The translations under genes and the position numbers were made by a program. Positions 22,574 to 34,559 of a stretch of 64,000 nucleotides of DNA are shown in pieces (within the stretch, counting starts at the first letter, position 1; every line of letters starts with the position of its first letter). The stretch spans positions 760,953,148-761,017,147 of the forward strand of contig NC_081414.1 in the NCBI RefSeq assembly GCF_030272615.1, in the 5' to 3' direction. The notes beneath the pieces are model-generated. The model had not been told where the DNA came from. It was given only the letters and a program-made list of their open reading frames with translations, and made no database searches. Origin of the DNA: Cryptomeria japonica. Lineage: Eukaryota; Streptophyta; Pinopsida; Cupressales; Cupressaceae.

Positions 22574-23087
22574 TTAATTTTCAGATATATCTATTGGCAT
22601 GATCTGAAGCTTACTCTCAGCCACCTTGGGAATTGTCAGAGTCAGCACTCCATTTGTCATGTTGGCCTTCACTTGATCCAACATGGCATTCTCTGGCAGA
22701 CGGAAGCGGCGAGAGAATGTTCCATGTGGTCTCTCCAAATGATGCCACTTGTCATTCTTGTCTACCTCATCCTTCTTAAACTCTCCACTAATGTGCATAA
22801 CACATTCCTCTTCCACTTGAACTTTCACATCATCTTTTTTCAAACCTTCAGAACAAAAATTACGAAAATAAAAAAATACTGTCTAAATTATCACAACTTA
22901 TTAAAACCCACATGAAGTAATCAACAATACCAGGCAAGTTAGCTCTGAAGATGTGGGCTTGATCAGTTTCAAGACAATCCACAGGAATATGAATGGGGAG
23001 TATGAGGTCCCACAAATTGGGTGGGAAATCCAGTGGATCCATCACCACCCCACCTCTCCTACCCTGACCATTATTACACTGTGCCAT
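22574..23087 (-). CDS. cytosolic class I-like small heat-shock protein, gene 2 (two exons)
   Basis: Paralogue of gene 1 on the same strand, about 18.6 kb away; same expected chaperone role. Exon 1 is 23087-22931, exon 2 is 22845-22574, and the 85 bp intron (22846-22930, GT..AG) sits at the identical Gly codon. The product is again 142 residues. Exon 1 begins MAQCNNGQGRRGGVVMDP and ends DQAHIFRANLPG. Exon 2 carries [51 protein letters not shown] and TLTIPKVAESK. The tail is IMPIDISEN, a less regular IxI element. The frame is intact, and exons, flanks and promoter all align with gene 1. The intron differs in length (85 versus 239 bp), so the duplication is not very recent. No targeting signal is seen. 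Confidence 0.88.
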
Positions 23088-23265
23088 AGAATACTCTCAA
23101 CCTCCTCCTATTACTCACTACAAACCAAAAAAAAGACCACAAAAACATAACCAATTTTTAACAATCTACCATAAAAATCGAAATTAAAGAACTTACAAAA
23201 ACTGCAAATTAACCTACCAAAACAAGCTACTAAAAGAAGGACTATTTGGTTTTGCGTGAGATGGT

Positions 23266-23314
23266 GTATATATATAGTACTAGTAGAGATAAATAGGAAG
23301 CGAAGTGTCTGGAA
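23266..23314 (-). promoter_or_regulatory. TATA box and imperfect heat-shock element of sHSP gene 2
   Basis: A TATATATATA box lies at about 23267-23276. The heat-shock element homologous to that of gene 1 reads GAA-gt-GTC-tg-GAA (23302-23314): the central unit has lost one base of TTC. Further GAA units follow at 23321-23326. Compared with the perfect element of gene 1, weaker or altered heat induction is possible; this is inference from sequence only. Confidence 0.7.
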
Positions 23315-23329
23315 ATATTGGAAGAAACG

Positions 23330-25780
23330 CTCAAGCTAACAGCTTGGAATTGTTTTTCCACTGCTCCCGCTGGAACTCCAAAGAAGAATACGTTACATTT
23401 AACAAGGATGAGTAGGGAATATAATTGACTGTTAAAACTCAGGGATTTGGTATCTGATACTTTCATTAATGCTGAAATTTGTAGTTATTTTGTTAAATGT
23501 CAATATAATATGTTGAATACAAAATTTTAAAAGATTTAGCATTATTAAGTTTCTCTAAGTTTAAATTTCAGATTTTTTTTAAATATTATTGAATATTAAT
23601 TAAATAATTCATATAAGGTTATCTAATTTTTTAAGTAAATTTGCCTAAATTATTTATAGAAATATCATTCTTCTAATAATAATAAATATCCTTTTGAAAA
23701 TGATATCTTGTTGTTTTTCTAAAGATAGATATTGATTGTCTTATTTTCTTAAGATGACTCTTTATTTGGGAATCCAAGCTCATCTTAGTCTAGAATTGTA
23801 CATCTAACTCTTTGACAATAAACAAAACTTAGGATGGTTGCTTGATGTTGTAGATAAATGTGTTAAAATAGAATTGGTAAAAGTGCAATATCATCCCTCA
23901 TATTGAAAAATAAAAGCTAATATTCATGCAATAAATAAACTATGTGTGTAACATGGTTTCCCTCTCCCCATAATGATTGGTTTAGGGATACCCTTTATTC
24001 TAATGGTAACTTAAAATCTTTAAATAGTTCAAAGTAATTTGCATTATCATTTTTTCTCTTCCACAACTTATTATCCTTCATTGGTATGAAACTCAAAAAT
24101 ATTCTTGTCTCCCTTTCTTATGTTGAAATATTTTTCTTCTTCTCCTTTCATATGGACATACTAAGAATAATCTTGATAAAAAAATTTAACATATAATCTT
24201 CAACTCTACATCCACAAACATCTTGTGTATTTAAAAACTAGACCTGGGGTTGATTACTAAAGAGCATTCAATGTAATATTACTATTAAGTGCCTAGTAGA
24301 TCCCTAAAGTTAGGTCATAAAAATCAAAGGTGTGTTGAAAATCCAATAGTAGTTGTTTCTATTTAGCAATTTCTTAGCACATTTGTTTTGAAGATATCAA
24401 AATTGTGCAAGCCCTAACAAATTTTGTGTGATCCTTTGTACTCACAACTTATGTTACTATAGCTTAAATCTATTAAAATAAAAAAAATCATTTTCATGAC
24501 AAAAATATAGACACAAAGAGGTTTGTGTAGTAATATAATGCAGGGAATGTTCCTATCTTTCAGAATTTACATTATTTTTTTTAAAATACTACCAACATCA
24601 TCTTGTAGATTGATTTATATAGTCCAACGTCCCAATGATATTCAACTTAAGGTGAATGGAACTATGTTAGGCTACTTATACATGTCTATAAATGCATACA
24701 CCTTAATTGTACAAAAATCCTTAGAAGGTGGATCTCCCTTAAAAATGTGGTCCATTCTAGAAACTCTATAACAATGAGATATAAGTGGGGATTTAAAAAT
24801 GAAGACCCATCTTCCAAAAAAACCTAACAAGTGTAATAGCTTTTTGAGATGCGATACTATTAGCATTAGTTGATGTCATACACACCCATCTTGATGGTCC
24901 TATACTATGAGACCTTTTTATATGAGTATCACCTTACAAACTATTTAAAATTTGATGCCTTGTGCATGTGGAGGCCTATTTTTCCATAAACTCATAGTAT
25001 CAAACTAATCGCTATTTGTTCAAAATGTGTAAAATAATGTTGAATTTACTCCTTTAGAATATTGTCATATGATATCGATGTCCATAGTATTCTACATAAT
25101 TGTCGTCAAAGAAGAAACTTCATATGAATGACAAATTAAGTTGCAAGGAAGAGGCATGAATTAAACATTGGTTGCAAAGGTTGTGGAAGTTGAGACGCAA
25201 CTTCTTATATCATATCTCATCATGGGATATTTAAGGATAGCCACAAGTTCTACCAAAAGCATCAAAGTTTGTTTTATAATCTTATTACATCAGGTAGTGC
25301 TCAAGGAGCCTCTTGACAACTGAGTAAGACGATGTATCCACCCGCCCCAATAAAAGGTGTAAGACGCATGAAATAGGAAGGGAAATCAGAAATCTAAATT
25401 TTGAACTCTGATTCTTATATTAGAAGCATAGTTAGTTAATTGCATCTTACAAAAGAGCCAATTCAGAAACAGCAATCTTATATTTGGGAATTTCAAAAAC
25501 ATATCATTGCATCGATCCTTAAGGTATTGAAACTCTACAATCACAATAAATTTTGCATACATACATATATCATCAGACCGTGTATTCATTGGACTTTATA
25601 TTTGATTTCTCTTGGAACAATATGTTGGAATTTACAACAGAGTCAAAGCTTATATTATTGCCTAGTAAAGAATATAACATTCATATAAGACCCACTAATT
25701 GAATCTTGTTACAATCAATTCCATAAGAAGCATAAGCGTAATTTTCTCATTAAACTATAATGATAGAGAAAATATTTCAA
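23330..25780. other. AT-rich intergenic DNA, no gene recognised
   Basis: Long AT-rich stretch with only short unremarkable open frames. Its last few hundred bases probably include the LTR of the gypsy remnant that follows, since a primer-binding site begins at 25794, but I could not find the LTR start. Confidence 0.5.
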
Positions 25781-25793
25781 GGGACATTACAAG

Positions 25794-27285
25794 TGGTATC
25801 GGTAAAACCTACTAGCCATGAAAATTTTATGAGAGAGAGAAAAGATATTACAATAGGGAGATAAAAAGATGGTGGCTAAGTAGTGGACAAAGAAACATAG
25901 GAGATTTGCAGATCATATGGATCAATTCATAGCGAAACAACGAACCACTCAAGAACAAATGACAAAAGTATTAGACATGTTGACTCAAACCATGATAATA
26001 TCAATAACAATCACAATAATAATAACAACCATGGTAAAAATAATGGATGCAATGATGGACATGAAGATCATTTAATCAACAATAAAACTTCCAATAGACA
26101 TATTCCTATGACAAGTTCTAGACCAATGATACCTACCTTTCCACCTAGGGTGGACCATCAAAAAAGCGATGAACTCACATTGATTGATTTACAAGATCAA
26201 TTTCAGCAAGATTGGATAGATGGAGGATTGCAAGCCGATATGTCTCTTAGGGGCTACCTAGACCTAAGAATGAGACACTTTCCCAACAAAGGGAATAGAG
26301 ACAATCACTTTGATCTAAAAGAGAAAAATTGGTAAGCTTAATTTGTCATACTTTGATGGTTCAGGAAAGACTATGACACATGCTAGGGTTCAAAAAGTGG
26401 ACACATACTTCCAACTCAATCCTATGTTGAAGGAGGTAGCAATTAGATATGCGACCCTATATCTTGACGAGGTGGCTCATGAATGGTGGCATGATGGCAT
26501 GCTCACTATGGGCCATGGACAAATAATGTCATATGTGGAGTTTACAGAGAAATTAATAGAAATATTTGACAAGGAGGACCCCAAGCTTCATTTCAAATAA
26601 GTAGTAAAATGAAAGCAATCGGAAAAAATCAATGACTATATCATGGATTCCAAAGGCTTTTTGTATTGGTGACCGACATTTTTGAGAGAAGGTTAGTTGT
26701 CCTCTTTATGGATGGCTTAATGGACCCTCTAATAGGTTGGGTCAAAGCTCTCAACCATCATACTCTTCAAGAAGCAATTAAGAAAGCAAGAGATATGGAC
26801 TCAAGTGCAACAAAGAACAAATGCCATGGATTCAAGAAGATCCTCCACCTAAAGAAAAGAAGAGTAGTACAATTTCCACTATGATCGAAACTCCTAGATT
26901 TAACTCTTTTAAAGTTTGAGATGTGTTGCAAGGACAAAGGATAATGGTGCTAATTGATAGGGGGGCTACCCATAACTTTATTAATTCAGCTTTAGTCACC
27001 ACAAAAGGACTTCAAACAATTGAGCATGAAAGATTTAGTTTGAAGATGGTGGATGGCTCCTAAATGTTTTGTTCTATAAAGGTGCATAATTTGAACATTT
27101 CAATTGGTGACTATACAATCATGGATGATTTCTATGTTGTGGAGTTAGGTGATAACAATGTTATACTTCTCGCATTGCACTTTGTTGCCAACAATAAACG
27201 GTTTTTTGTCATTTCTCCTTGTAATTTGGATTTTTTCATTATTTATCTATATGGCATTGAGGGTTTCATTCAAATGATTTCTTGA
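25794..27285 (+). mobile_element. Ty3/gypsy remnant: primer-binding site, gag, protease
   Basis: AAGTGGTATCGG (from 25791) resembles the tRNA-Met primer-binding site TGGTATCAGAGC and follows an LTR-like end (GACATTACA). The gag region then runs in pieces: 26108-26335, 26339-26600 (NLSYFDGSGKT, VDTYFQLNPM, EWWHDG, the retrotransposon gag signature) and 26666-26884. Protease follows in another frame: VLIDRGATHNFINSALV (about 26949), where the catalytic DSGA is DRGA. The next block (27064-27285) continues the protease fold (DDFYVVELGDNNVIL). Reverse transcriptase, RNase H, integrase and the 3' LTR are absent. Several stops and frameshifts; the Ser-to-Arg change at the active site marks it as dead. 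Confidence 0.8.
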
Positions 27286-27547
27286 ATCACTTTATACTAT
27301 GAAATTTTACATAGCTCATGAAATAAATAAAAGGTTTGGTGGATTTATTCTAAATCCATGGTTTAAAATCATAAAATTGGGTGTCTAGGATTATTTTGAC
27401 CGGTTTTTGGATTACACATCATGCATTCTTTCTAGGTTTTGTAAATTTCTTTGTTAGGTATACGGCTATTTGCACAATTTTTTACCATTTTAAGGGTTAC
27501 ACATTATGCATTTTTTGTTGTATTTTTATTACCCTCATCTTTCCAAA

Positions 27548-27985
27548 TATAAAGTATGGGGATCCATGGAAATGTACTTTATGGCTTTATATAGTTAGAC
27601 AATTATATGGACTATTAAATAAATTATCTACTATGTGGTCTTTTCCTGAAATAAATTATAATTATCTGTATGGAGTTGTGGAGGGTTTAAAAAAAAATTG
27701 AAATAATGAAATAATTAGTTTTGCATCTATAGTTTTTTCTTTGTAACCCCTTTGAGTCCAAATATAATTTATAGGGTTTCATTGTCATGTACTCTATGCC
27801 TTTATACAATAAGACAATTACGTATTATGTGGTTTATTACCTATATGTATGGATATGAGAGTTTCATAATTTCTAAGAGATGAATATATAGGGTTTCATT
27901 GCCATGTACTCTATGCCTTTATATGGTGAGATAATTACACAGATTGTCAAATAAATTTTGTATTATGTGGCTTTTTCCTCAAATT
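27548..27985 (+). repeat. three diverged copies of a ~100 bp repeat
   Basis: Blocks built on 'gg(a/t)..catgg/tgtactctatgcctttata..agacaatta' occur at about 27558-27660, 27773-27842 and 27888-27985. Each ends near TATTATGTGG or CTATGTGGTC. Spacing is irregular and copies are partial. No coding potential. Confidence 0.55.
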
Positions 27986-28080
27986 CCAATCTATATTAAA
28001 CTTTCCATGATTATATATCTCAACAGGTTTCAGGAATATGTGAGACAGATTATATCTCATAATTTATGGTCCTATCTATG

Positions 28081-28196
28081 TATATTTATGATGTTTATAT
28101 ATATAAATACATATATCTATATGTATGTATATATGTATATATGTATATATATGTGTGTCTATGTATGTATATGTACATATATACATATATATGTAT

Positions 28197-28246
<50 letters not shown>

Positions 28247-28526
28247 ATGTATGTATACATGTGTATATATATATATATATACACATATATATGTATATAT
28301 ACACATATATATGTATATATGCATATATACATATATACATATACATACATAAATACATATATATACATGTATATATGTATATATGTGTGTATGTATATAT
28401 ATACATATATGTATATGTATGCATATATATATGCATATGTATGTATATATGTATATGTGTACATATATATGTACATATATATGTATATATATATAGATGT
28501 ATATACTTATATGCGTGTGTGTATGT
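28081..28526. repeat. compound TATG/TATA/CATA microsatellite
   Basis: About 450 bp of alternating purine-pyrimidine sequence (TGTATATA, TATGTATG, CATATATA) including a (TG)n run near 28204-28230 and (TATG)n near 28231-28256. It can adopt hairpins. The many Tyr/Ile/Cys or His/Thr open frames on both strands are artefacts of the repeat. Confidence 0.95.
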
Positions 28527-28529
28527 ATC

Positions 28530-29009
28530 CGGTCAAAGGCTAGGTAGTGGCAAATAAGCATTGGGGCGATGGGTCGTAACTTTGCTAAGCTATCAGCGTC
28601 ATTCTAAGGTATGAACTCCTAATGAATGGATCGATCCAATGCGCATCTCCCGCAGGTGTTTAAAGCTAGTCCATTAGTCTAGCGTGCTTGCATCAATAAA
28701 TAGATCTAGTTCTACTTATTTCTATTAGAACTTGCCCAATGCAACTACTGAAATATATGCATCTGGATATGAAATCGCTCGCAATTGGTGCCACCTACAC
28801 CCTTGTCTATGCCTAAGCGGGTTTCTTTGGTGCTGAACTTAGTGTATATGTTTATGACACACTCTAGAATATACATTGTAGTCCTATGCCTTCCACAGCA
28901 TGTATGTTTACGTTTATGTTATATAAAAACATATTTATGCTTCAATTACAAGGAAACTTTCATTTTCAAATATATAATTGAATTCATTCAAGCCACCATA
29001 TAGAAATCA
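28530..29009. other. unique sequence, no gene recognised
   Basis: Less AT-rich than its neighbours (for example GGTCAAAGGCTAGGTAGTGG at 28530), but I find no domain, RNA gene or boundary. It might be an old LTR fragment; unsupported. Confidence 0.35.
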
Positions 29010-29535
29010 AACATAAATAGGAGTTACAATATGAAATGACTGATTCTTTCTCACACATGTTCAAAATTCAAAATCAACAATCACAAATGAATGTAATCTT
29101 TTTTCACATTCGAATGATTTTATTAGAGGGAATTTTCAGCATAATTTTTATTACAAGTTCTTTGTTTTCACTAAATACTCTCTACAAAATTTAGACCTTA
29201 GAAAGGTGATCTTTGCATATTCCTACTTGAAGGTTGCTTATTCATGTTTCTACACCCTTACTTCAATGGACCTGTATTATGTATCAAGAGTGTACCAACC
29301 TAAATGAATGCCCTTCAATGAGGATTGTGCAAAGGTCGCCTTCCTAAGCTCTAATTTTTTAGAGAATATTCAATGAAAACATATAACTCATAACAAAAAT
29401 GACACTAGGAATTCCCTCTTCTAAAATCATTTGAATGTGGAAAATCAATGCATTCATTTGTGTTTGTTGATTTTGAATTCTGAATATACATGGGAAATCA
29501 TTAGTCGTTTCATATTGTTGTTCTCTTTTATGTTG
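29010..29535. mobile_element. foldback (MITE-like) element with ~250 bp inverted arms
   Basis: The left arm (about 29010-29268) and right arm (about 29278-29535) are inverted copies. Landmarks are CAATATGAAATGACT (29028) versus AGTCGTTTCATATTG (29503); TTCAAAATTCAAAATCAACA (29059) versus TGTTGATTTTGAATTCTGAA (29463); and GATTTTATTAGAGGGAATTT (29118) versus TTCCCTCTTCTAAAATC. The loop is near 29270. Arms differ by scattered substitutions. There is no coding capacity. A transcript would form a long imperfect hairpin, which is a known route to small RNAs from such elements. Confidence 0.8.
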
Positions 29536-29659
29536 TATGTGCAGGTATCGATAGTAGATGGAGTTAATGCATGAATATGTGAGAGGAAATGTGAGAGAAT
29601 GTGCAATTGATAACCCATAAAGTTGATATGGGTTTGATATTATAACATATATCTCCTAT

Positions 29660-29756
29660 GGCGCTGGTCTGCCAGCATGGTGGCGCCCCCAACGATCAAT
29701 TATAGATTCGTAGGGAAAGGTATTGGGGGGCGCCACCATACTAGCGGACCAACGCC
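29660..29756. repeat. GC-rich 31 bp inverted repeat (hairpin)
   Basis: GGCGCTGGTCTGCCAGCATG continuing into GTGGCGCCCCC (29660-29690) is repeated inverted at 29726-29756 with four or so mismatches, around a 35 bp spacer. It stands out in an AT-rich region. Confidence 0.85.
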
Positions 29757-29759
29757 TTC

Positions 29760-30248
29760 CCAGCCCACTTTTCTTATTAAATTTTTTTAATATTTTTATT
29801 TTCATTTTTAATTTATTTTTTATTAAATTTTTAATATATATTTTATATTTTATAATTTATTTTTTATTAAATTTTTAATATATATTTTATATTTTATTTT
29901 AGTTATATTCTATTTTTGTTAAAGATATTTTTTAAATTTTTAATATAGTTTAAATTTTATATATTTTATTTTTTTTAATAAAATTAATTATATTTTTAGT
30001 AAGTTTTTAATATATTTAATTTAAATATTCTTTTAAATATATTTTTTTTATTTTTTTAATATATTTTATTTATATTATTTTTTTAATATGTTTTTTTAAA
30101 TGTACTTTATTAATATTATATTTTTAATTTTTTAATATACTTTATTTATTTTATATTTCTTATATTTTAGTAATACTCAAATGAAATTAAGTATCATTCT
30201 TCAGTAATATTTGGGTAAAATTCAGTAATACACAAATAAAATTATCAT
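29760..30248. other. T-rich low-complexity DNA
   Basis: Extreme T/A-rich stretch built from TTTTTATTAAATTTTTAATA-like words, including two near-identical copies at about 29815-29850 and 29860-29900. No gene. Confidence 0.7.
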
Positions 30249-30252
30249 TTTT

Positions 30253-30402
30253 CAATAAATGATGTTAAACAAAGGTGTAAAACTTTTTAATGGTGTTAAT
30301 GGAGGAGGGCATATTAATGTTGATTTTTCAATAAATGATGTTAAACAAAGGTGTAAAACTCTTTAATGGTGTTAATGGAGGAGGGCATATTAATGTTGAT
30401 AT
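30253..30402. repeat. 76 bp tandem duplication
   Basis: CAATAAATGATGTTAAACAA begins at 30253 and again at 30329; the copies are almost identical through GGAGGAGGGCATATTAATGT. This looks like a recent local duplication. Confidence 0.9.
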
Positions 30403-31574
30403 TTTCATAAATTTGCTTTTCCAAATACAAATCTCACCTAATTTTCCATACATAGAGTAAATATAAACTAAATAATAGATCTTAAATTTTATATCTTTTG
30501 TTAGGAGGAAACTAATTCAAGAGATTGATTGCTCTAGTATGAGCTTGTAACTGTATATTATTTACACTGGTTGATTCTACTTTTGAGGTTTCCTTGTGAG
30601 ATGGTAGTGGGAGCTATAATTCTAATATAATTCTAATATGTTGTTGATATTATCTATAGCATGTCATTTATAATCTAAGAATGGGTTTTCAATCATTTTT
30701 TCTAATTATTAGTTTATTTCCATTATGTTAGAAGGAAATTTTTCTAATGGACAATATAGTAAAGCGATTGGCCTAGCTTTAAACAAACACACAAGTGCAA
30801 AGATAGACTATAAATTAAATAACACAAACAAGTTGAAAGATAATAACAAAGTATTGCATGAACATAAATAAGAGAAATTAATTGCTATATAAAATGAATG
30901 CAGTAGAGAAAGATGATATTTGAATGTGGATGAAAAATGATTTGTAAATTAGAGTGATTTAAAAGATGCTAGCAATCTCTGAGAGTTGACTTAGTGATAG
31001 GTATTTGCATAGAAAGTTAAGTTATTTATATCTATTTTTTAAATTTAGCATTGTTCAATTTACCAGTTTATAAGGAGAGATCATACATTTATTTCTTAGT
31101 TCTAAAAATTAATGTTGTGCAATTAGTATTGCATTGTAATGCTGAAAACTAATGTTGTGCAGTTAGTATTGCATTGTAATACTGAAAATTAATTTTTCAT
31201 GTTCACTGTAGTTGTCAGTTTAAAGATTAAGACAATTGTAGTGTTTATGGCTGTCATAGGCTGTCAAGATGAGAACAAGTGATTTTTTGTATGGAAGGTT
31301 AGAATTGTGTTGGAAGTTGAGTTTGGTATCTTGGGCATGAACATATATATTATGTTATCGCTTAGATGTTGTGTCATATGTAAACCAGCAAGTGAACTAA
31401 GAACTCAGAAGTGGTGCTAAGAAATTTATCACGAATAAGGCAATAAATTAAAACAAAAGGGTCAATTTAAGGTGGAAAAGATAGGTATTTCAAGAGACAA
31501 TAACAACTAAAACATGAATAAGAGCAATGTATTCCCTTATGCTTAAGTGGATAATGATAAAAATTAATTAAAAA
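30403..31574. other. AT-rich DNA with a ~43 bp direct duplication
   Basis: No gene. A duplication of AATGTTGTGCAATTAGTATT plus GCATTGTAATGCTGAAAA lies at about 31111-31150 and 31153-31192. Confidence 0.6.
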
Positions 31575-34513
31575 ATTTGTTGGAAGGTGGCAAAAGCTTG
31601 TTGGAAGGTGGAACAAGCATGAGTAGCTACCATATACTCTGCTTCAATAGTGGACAAAGCAACCACAACATGTCACTTACTCATCCAACTAATTGCACCA
31701 CCAAATAAAGTAAACACATAAGCACTAGTGGACCTTTTGTTATCAATATCACCTGCCCAATCTGAATCCACATAACAATGAATATCAAGGGAAATCGCGT
31801 CTCCAACTAAATTACCATGATAACACAAAGAGTACTCTAAGGTACCCTTCAAATATCTAAAGACTATTGTGATTGCATCCCAATGAACTCTACTAGGATT
31901 AGACATATATCTGGACAGAACTCCCACTACTTGGGCAATGTTTGGTCTAGTACAGACCATAGCATACATCAAACTTCCAATTGCATTTTGGTAAGCCACT
32001 CTTCTCATGTATTCCATCTCTGATGGGGATGTAGGACAATTTGTAGCAGATAATTTTGTTCCAACTCTAAAACAAACACACAATGGTCTACAATCTTGCA
32101 TGTTGAACCTCTATAACACTGAATTCACATACTTACTCTGGCCTAGCCATAGCTTTTTGTTCACTCTATCTCTTCTATTTTACATCCCAAGAATGTGTTT
32201 TTCTACACCAAGATCTTTCATTTAAAATTTAGCAACGAGCTGAGACTTAAGTTCTGAAATGACACATTTCCCTTTACCAATGAATAACATGTCATCAACA
32301 TACAATGAAATGTATAGGAAATGATCACCATCTGATTTATAATGAACACAGTGATTTGATTTAGAATGCTCAAATCCCAAACTCAACACATATGTATCAA
32401 ATTTATAGTACCACATCCTAGGACTCTTTTTGAGGCCATACAAAGATTTTTTTAATTTACAAACCAAAATACTTTTACCTTTCACCATATAGTGCTTTGG
32501 TTGTGTCATATAAATATCCTCCTCCAAATCAACATGAAGGAAAGTAGTTTTCACATCTATTTGCTCAACCTCTAAATCATAAGCAGTAGCAATAGAAAGC
32601 AAAAATCTAATGGATGTCATTTTGGCAACAGGAGAAAATATCTCACCATAATCAACACCCTCAACCTAATAGTAGCCTTTTGCAACCAACCTTGCTTTAT
32701 ACTTCTCAACATCCAAACCAATCTTTTTCTTGAACACCCATTTGCAACCAATAGACTTTCGTCCTTCAGCCAATGGTACAAGATCTCATGTATCATTCTT
32801 TTTCAAAGTTGTCATTTCTTCTTCCATAGAAATCTTCCAGGATTTTGCATCATTCATACCTAATGCCTCTTCTACATATTTTGGTTCATCCACATTAGTA
32901 TTCAAAGAAAAAATACATCTCCAATCATCAGGTGACTACCTTTCAGGTGGTTGTCTATGTCTTGTAGACCTTCGAACAAGCTAAGTTGGAGGTTCTTCCT
33001 CCTATTCTAAAGATTCATAGATAGATGAGTTCTCCTCAACTGCTTGCCCATCTAGGGGTCTTGATTCAACTCTTTCAAGTGTAGAAGGAAATTGAATCAC
33101 ATCTTCTTTTTTATTCTGTTCTGGCTGCAATGTAATAGAAGGTGATTTAATTTCTCTAAAAATAGCACTTCTACTATGAATTACCTTTTGTGCAACAGGG
33201 TCCCAAAGCTTGTATCCTTTCACACCATAACTATACTCAATGAAGATACATTTCACAACCTTGTTCTCCAACTTTGTCTGCTTCTCCTTCGGCACATGTG
33301 CATATGCCTCACAACCAAAAACTCTAAGCTGACTCAATGAAGGCTTGTGACTAGACCATGCTTCCATAGGCATTTTATCAACAAGGGCTGATGTAGGATA
33401 CCCGTTAATCAGGTAGCAAGCAGTGGCAACAACTTTAGCCCAAAAATTTTGTTATAGACCAGCACCACTTAGCATACTCCTATCCTTCTCCATTAGTGTC
33501 ATGTTCATTCTTTTTGCAACTCCATTTTGTTGTGGAGAATACGAAGTTGTCTTCTGTCTGTTAATGCCACAGTTTTTACAAAATCCATCAAAATCATTAG
33601 AGCAAAATTCACCACCATTATCAGTCCTCAAACATTTAATTTTCTTTCCAGTCTACAACTCAACCATTTCTTTAAATTCTTTAAATCAATTGAAAACTTC
33701 AAATTTACTCTTTAGAAAATATACCCATGTCCTACTAAAATCATCAATAAATGAAACATAATATGTGGATTTTCCAATCAAATGAACATCTACAGGACCA
33801 AACACATCAGAATGAATAAGATCCAAAACACCACAAGTTTTATGAGAACTCGAGTAAAACTGGACGTGATTTTGTTTTCCATAAATGCAATGCTCACAAA
33901 AATCAAAGTCATGATTACAATCATTCAAACCTTCAACAAGGTTTTTATTTTTTAAGGTCCTTAGACCCTTTTCTCCAATGTGGCCAAGCCTCTAGTGCCA
34001 TAACATAGTCTTTTGTGTAGGTAACTTTGCTTCAGAATAAAGAGAACCCTTAGGTAACCAAAAGCCATTTCCATCTGTTGAAGGTGAAACCCTCAAATCT
34101 TCCACAAATTTACTTTTTACAGAAGTGCAATTACACTCAATAGTGTATGCGTCTAGCTTATACAAAGTTTTGAACCTGACACCTCTACCAATTACCATAG
34201 CGCCTTTAATCATCTTACATCCTACTTCAGAAAAGACTACCTGCACACCCGCATCTATCAATTTGCTCATAGATAATAAATTTTGTTTTAAACCAGGGAT
34301 ATGCAGCACACCATTAATCCTTTTTATTCTACCATCAGAAAACCTTATTCTAACTTTACCTCGACCAACAATGTCTAAATGTGAATCATCACCCAAGTAC
34401 ACCTTACCTCCATTAAATTCTTCATATTCAAAAAACCAATCTCTATTGGCAGTCATATGAAAAGATGCACCTGAGTCAATTAACCAAGCATCATTACTTG
34501 CATGAGTCGCCAA
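31575..34513 (-). pseudogene. copia pol: protease, integrase, reverse transcriptase, RNase H
   Basis: Protease (34513-33992): WLIDSGASFHMT with an intact DSG. The GAG-pre-integrase block degrades near 33990. Integrase (33928-33686) shows the end of the zinc finger (FCEHCIYGKQNHVQF) and the first two catalytic Asp residues (HSDVFGPV, FIDDFSRTWVYF). The third is lost: NGVAKRMNMTL near 33530 has Lys where the catalytic Glu is expected. The integrase C-terminal side (33373-33002) carries LRVFGCEAYAHVP and GYKLWDP. Reverse transcriptase (32620-32222) has QIDVKTTFLHVDLEEDIYM, KSLYGLKKSPRMW and an intact YVDDM. RNase H (32101-31673) has GSLMYAMVCTRPNIA, YVDSDWAGDIDNKRSTS and AISWMSK, then ALSTIEAEYM beyond a stop. 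Confidence 0.9.
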
Positions 34514-34559
34514 AGCTACAATAAATGCATCACCATCTTCCTTCTCGGCCTCAAAATTA

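Noticed and set aside
27944-28561. Open frames of up to 199 codons rich in Tyr, Ile, Cys or His, Thr
   Set aside because: Products of the TATG/CATA microsatellite; several frames on both strands are open at once.
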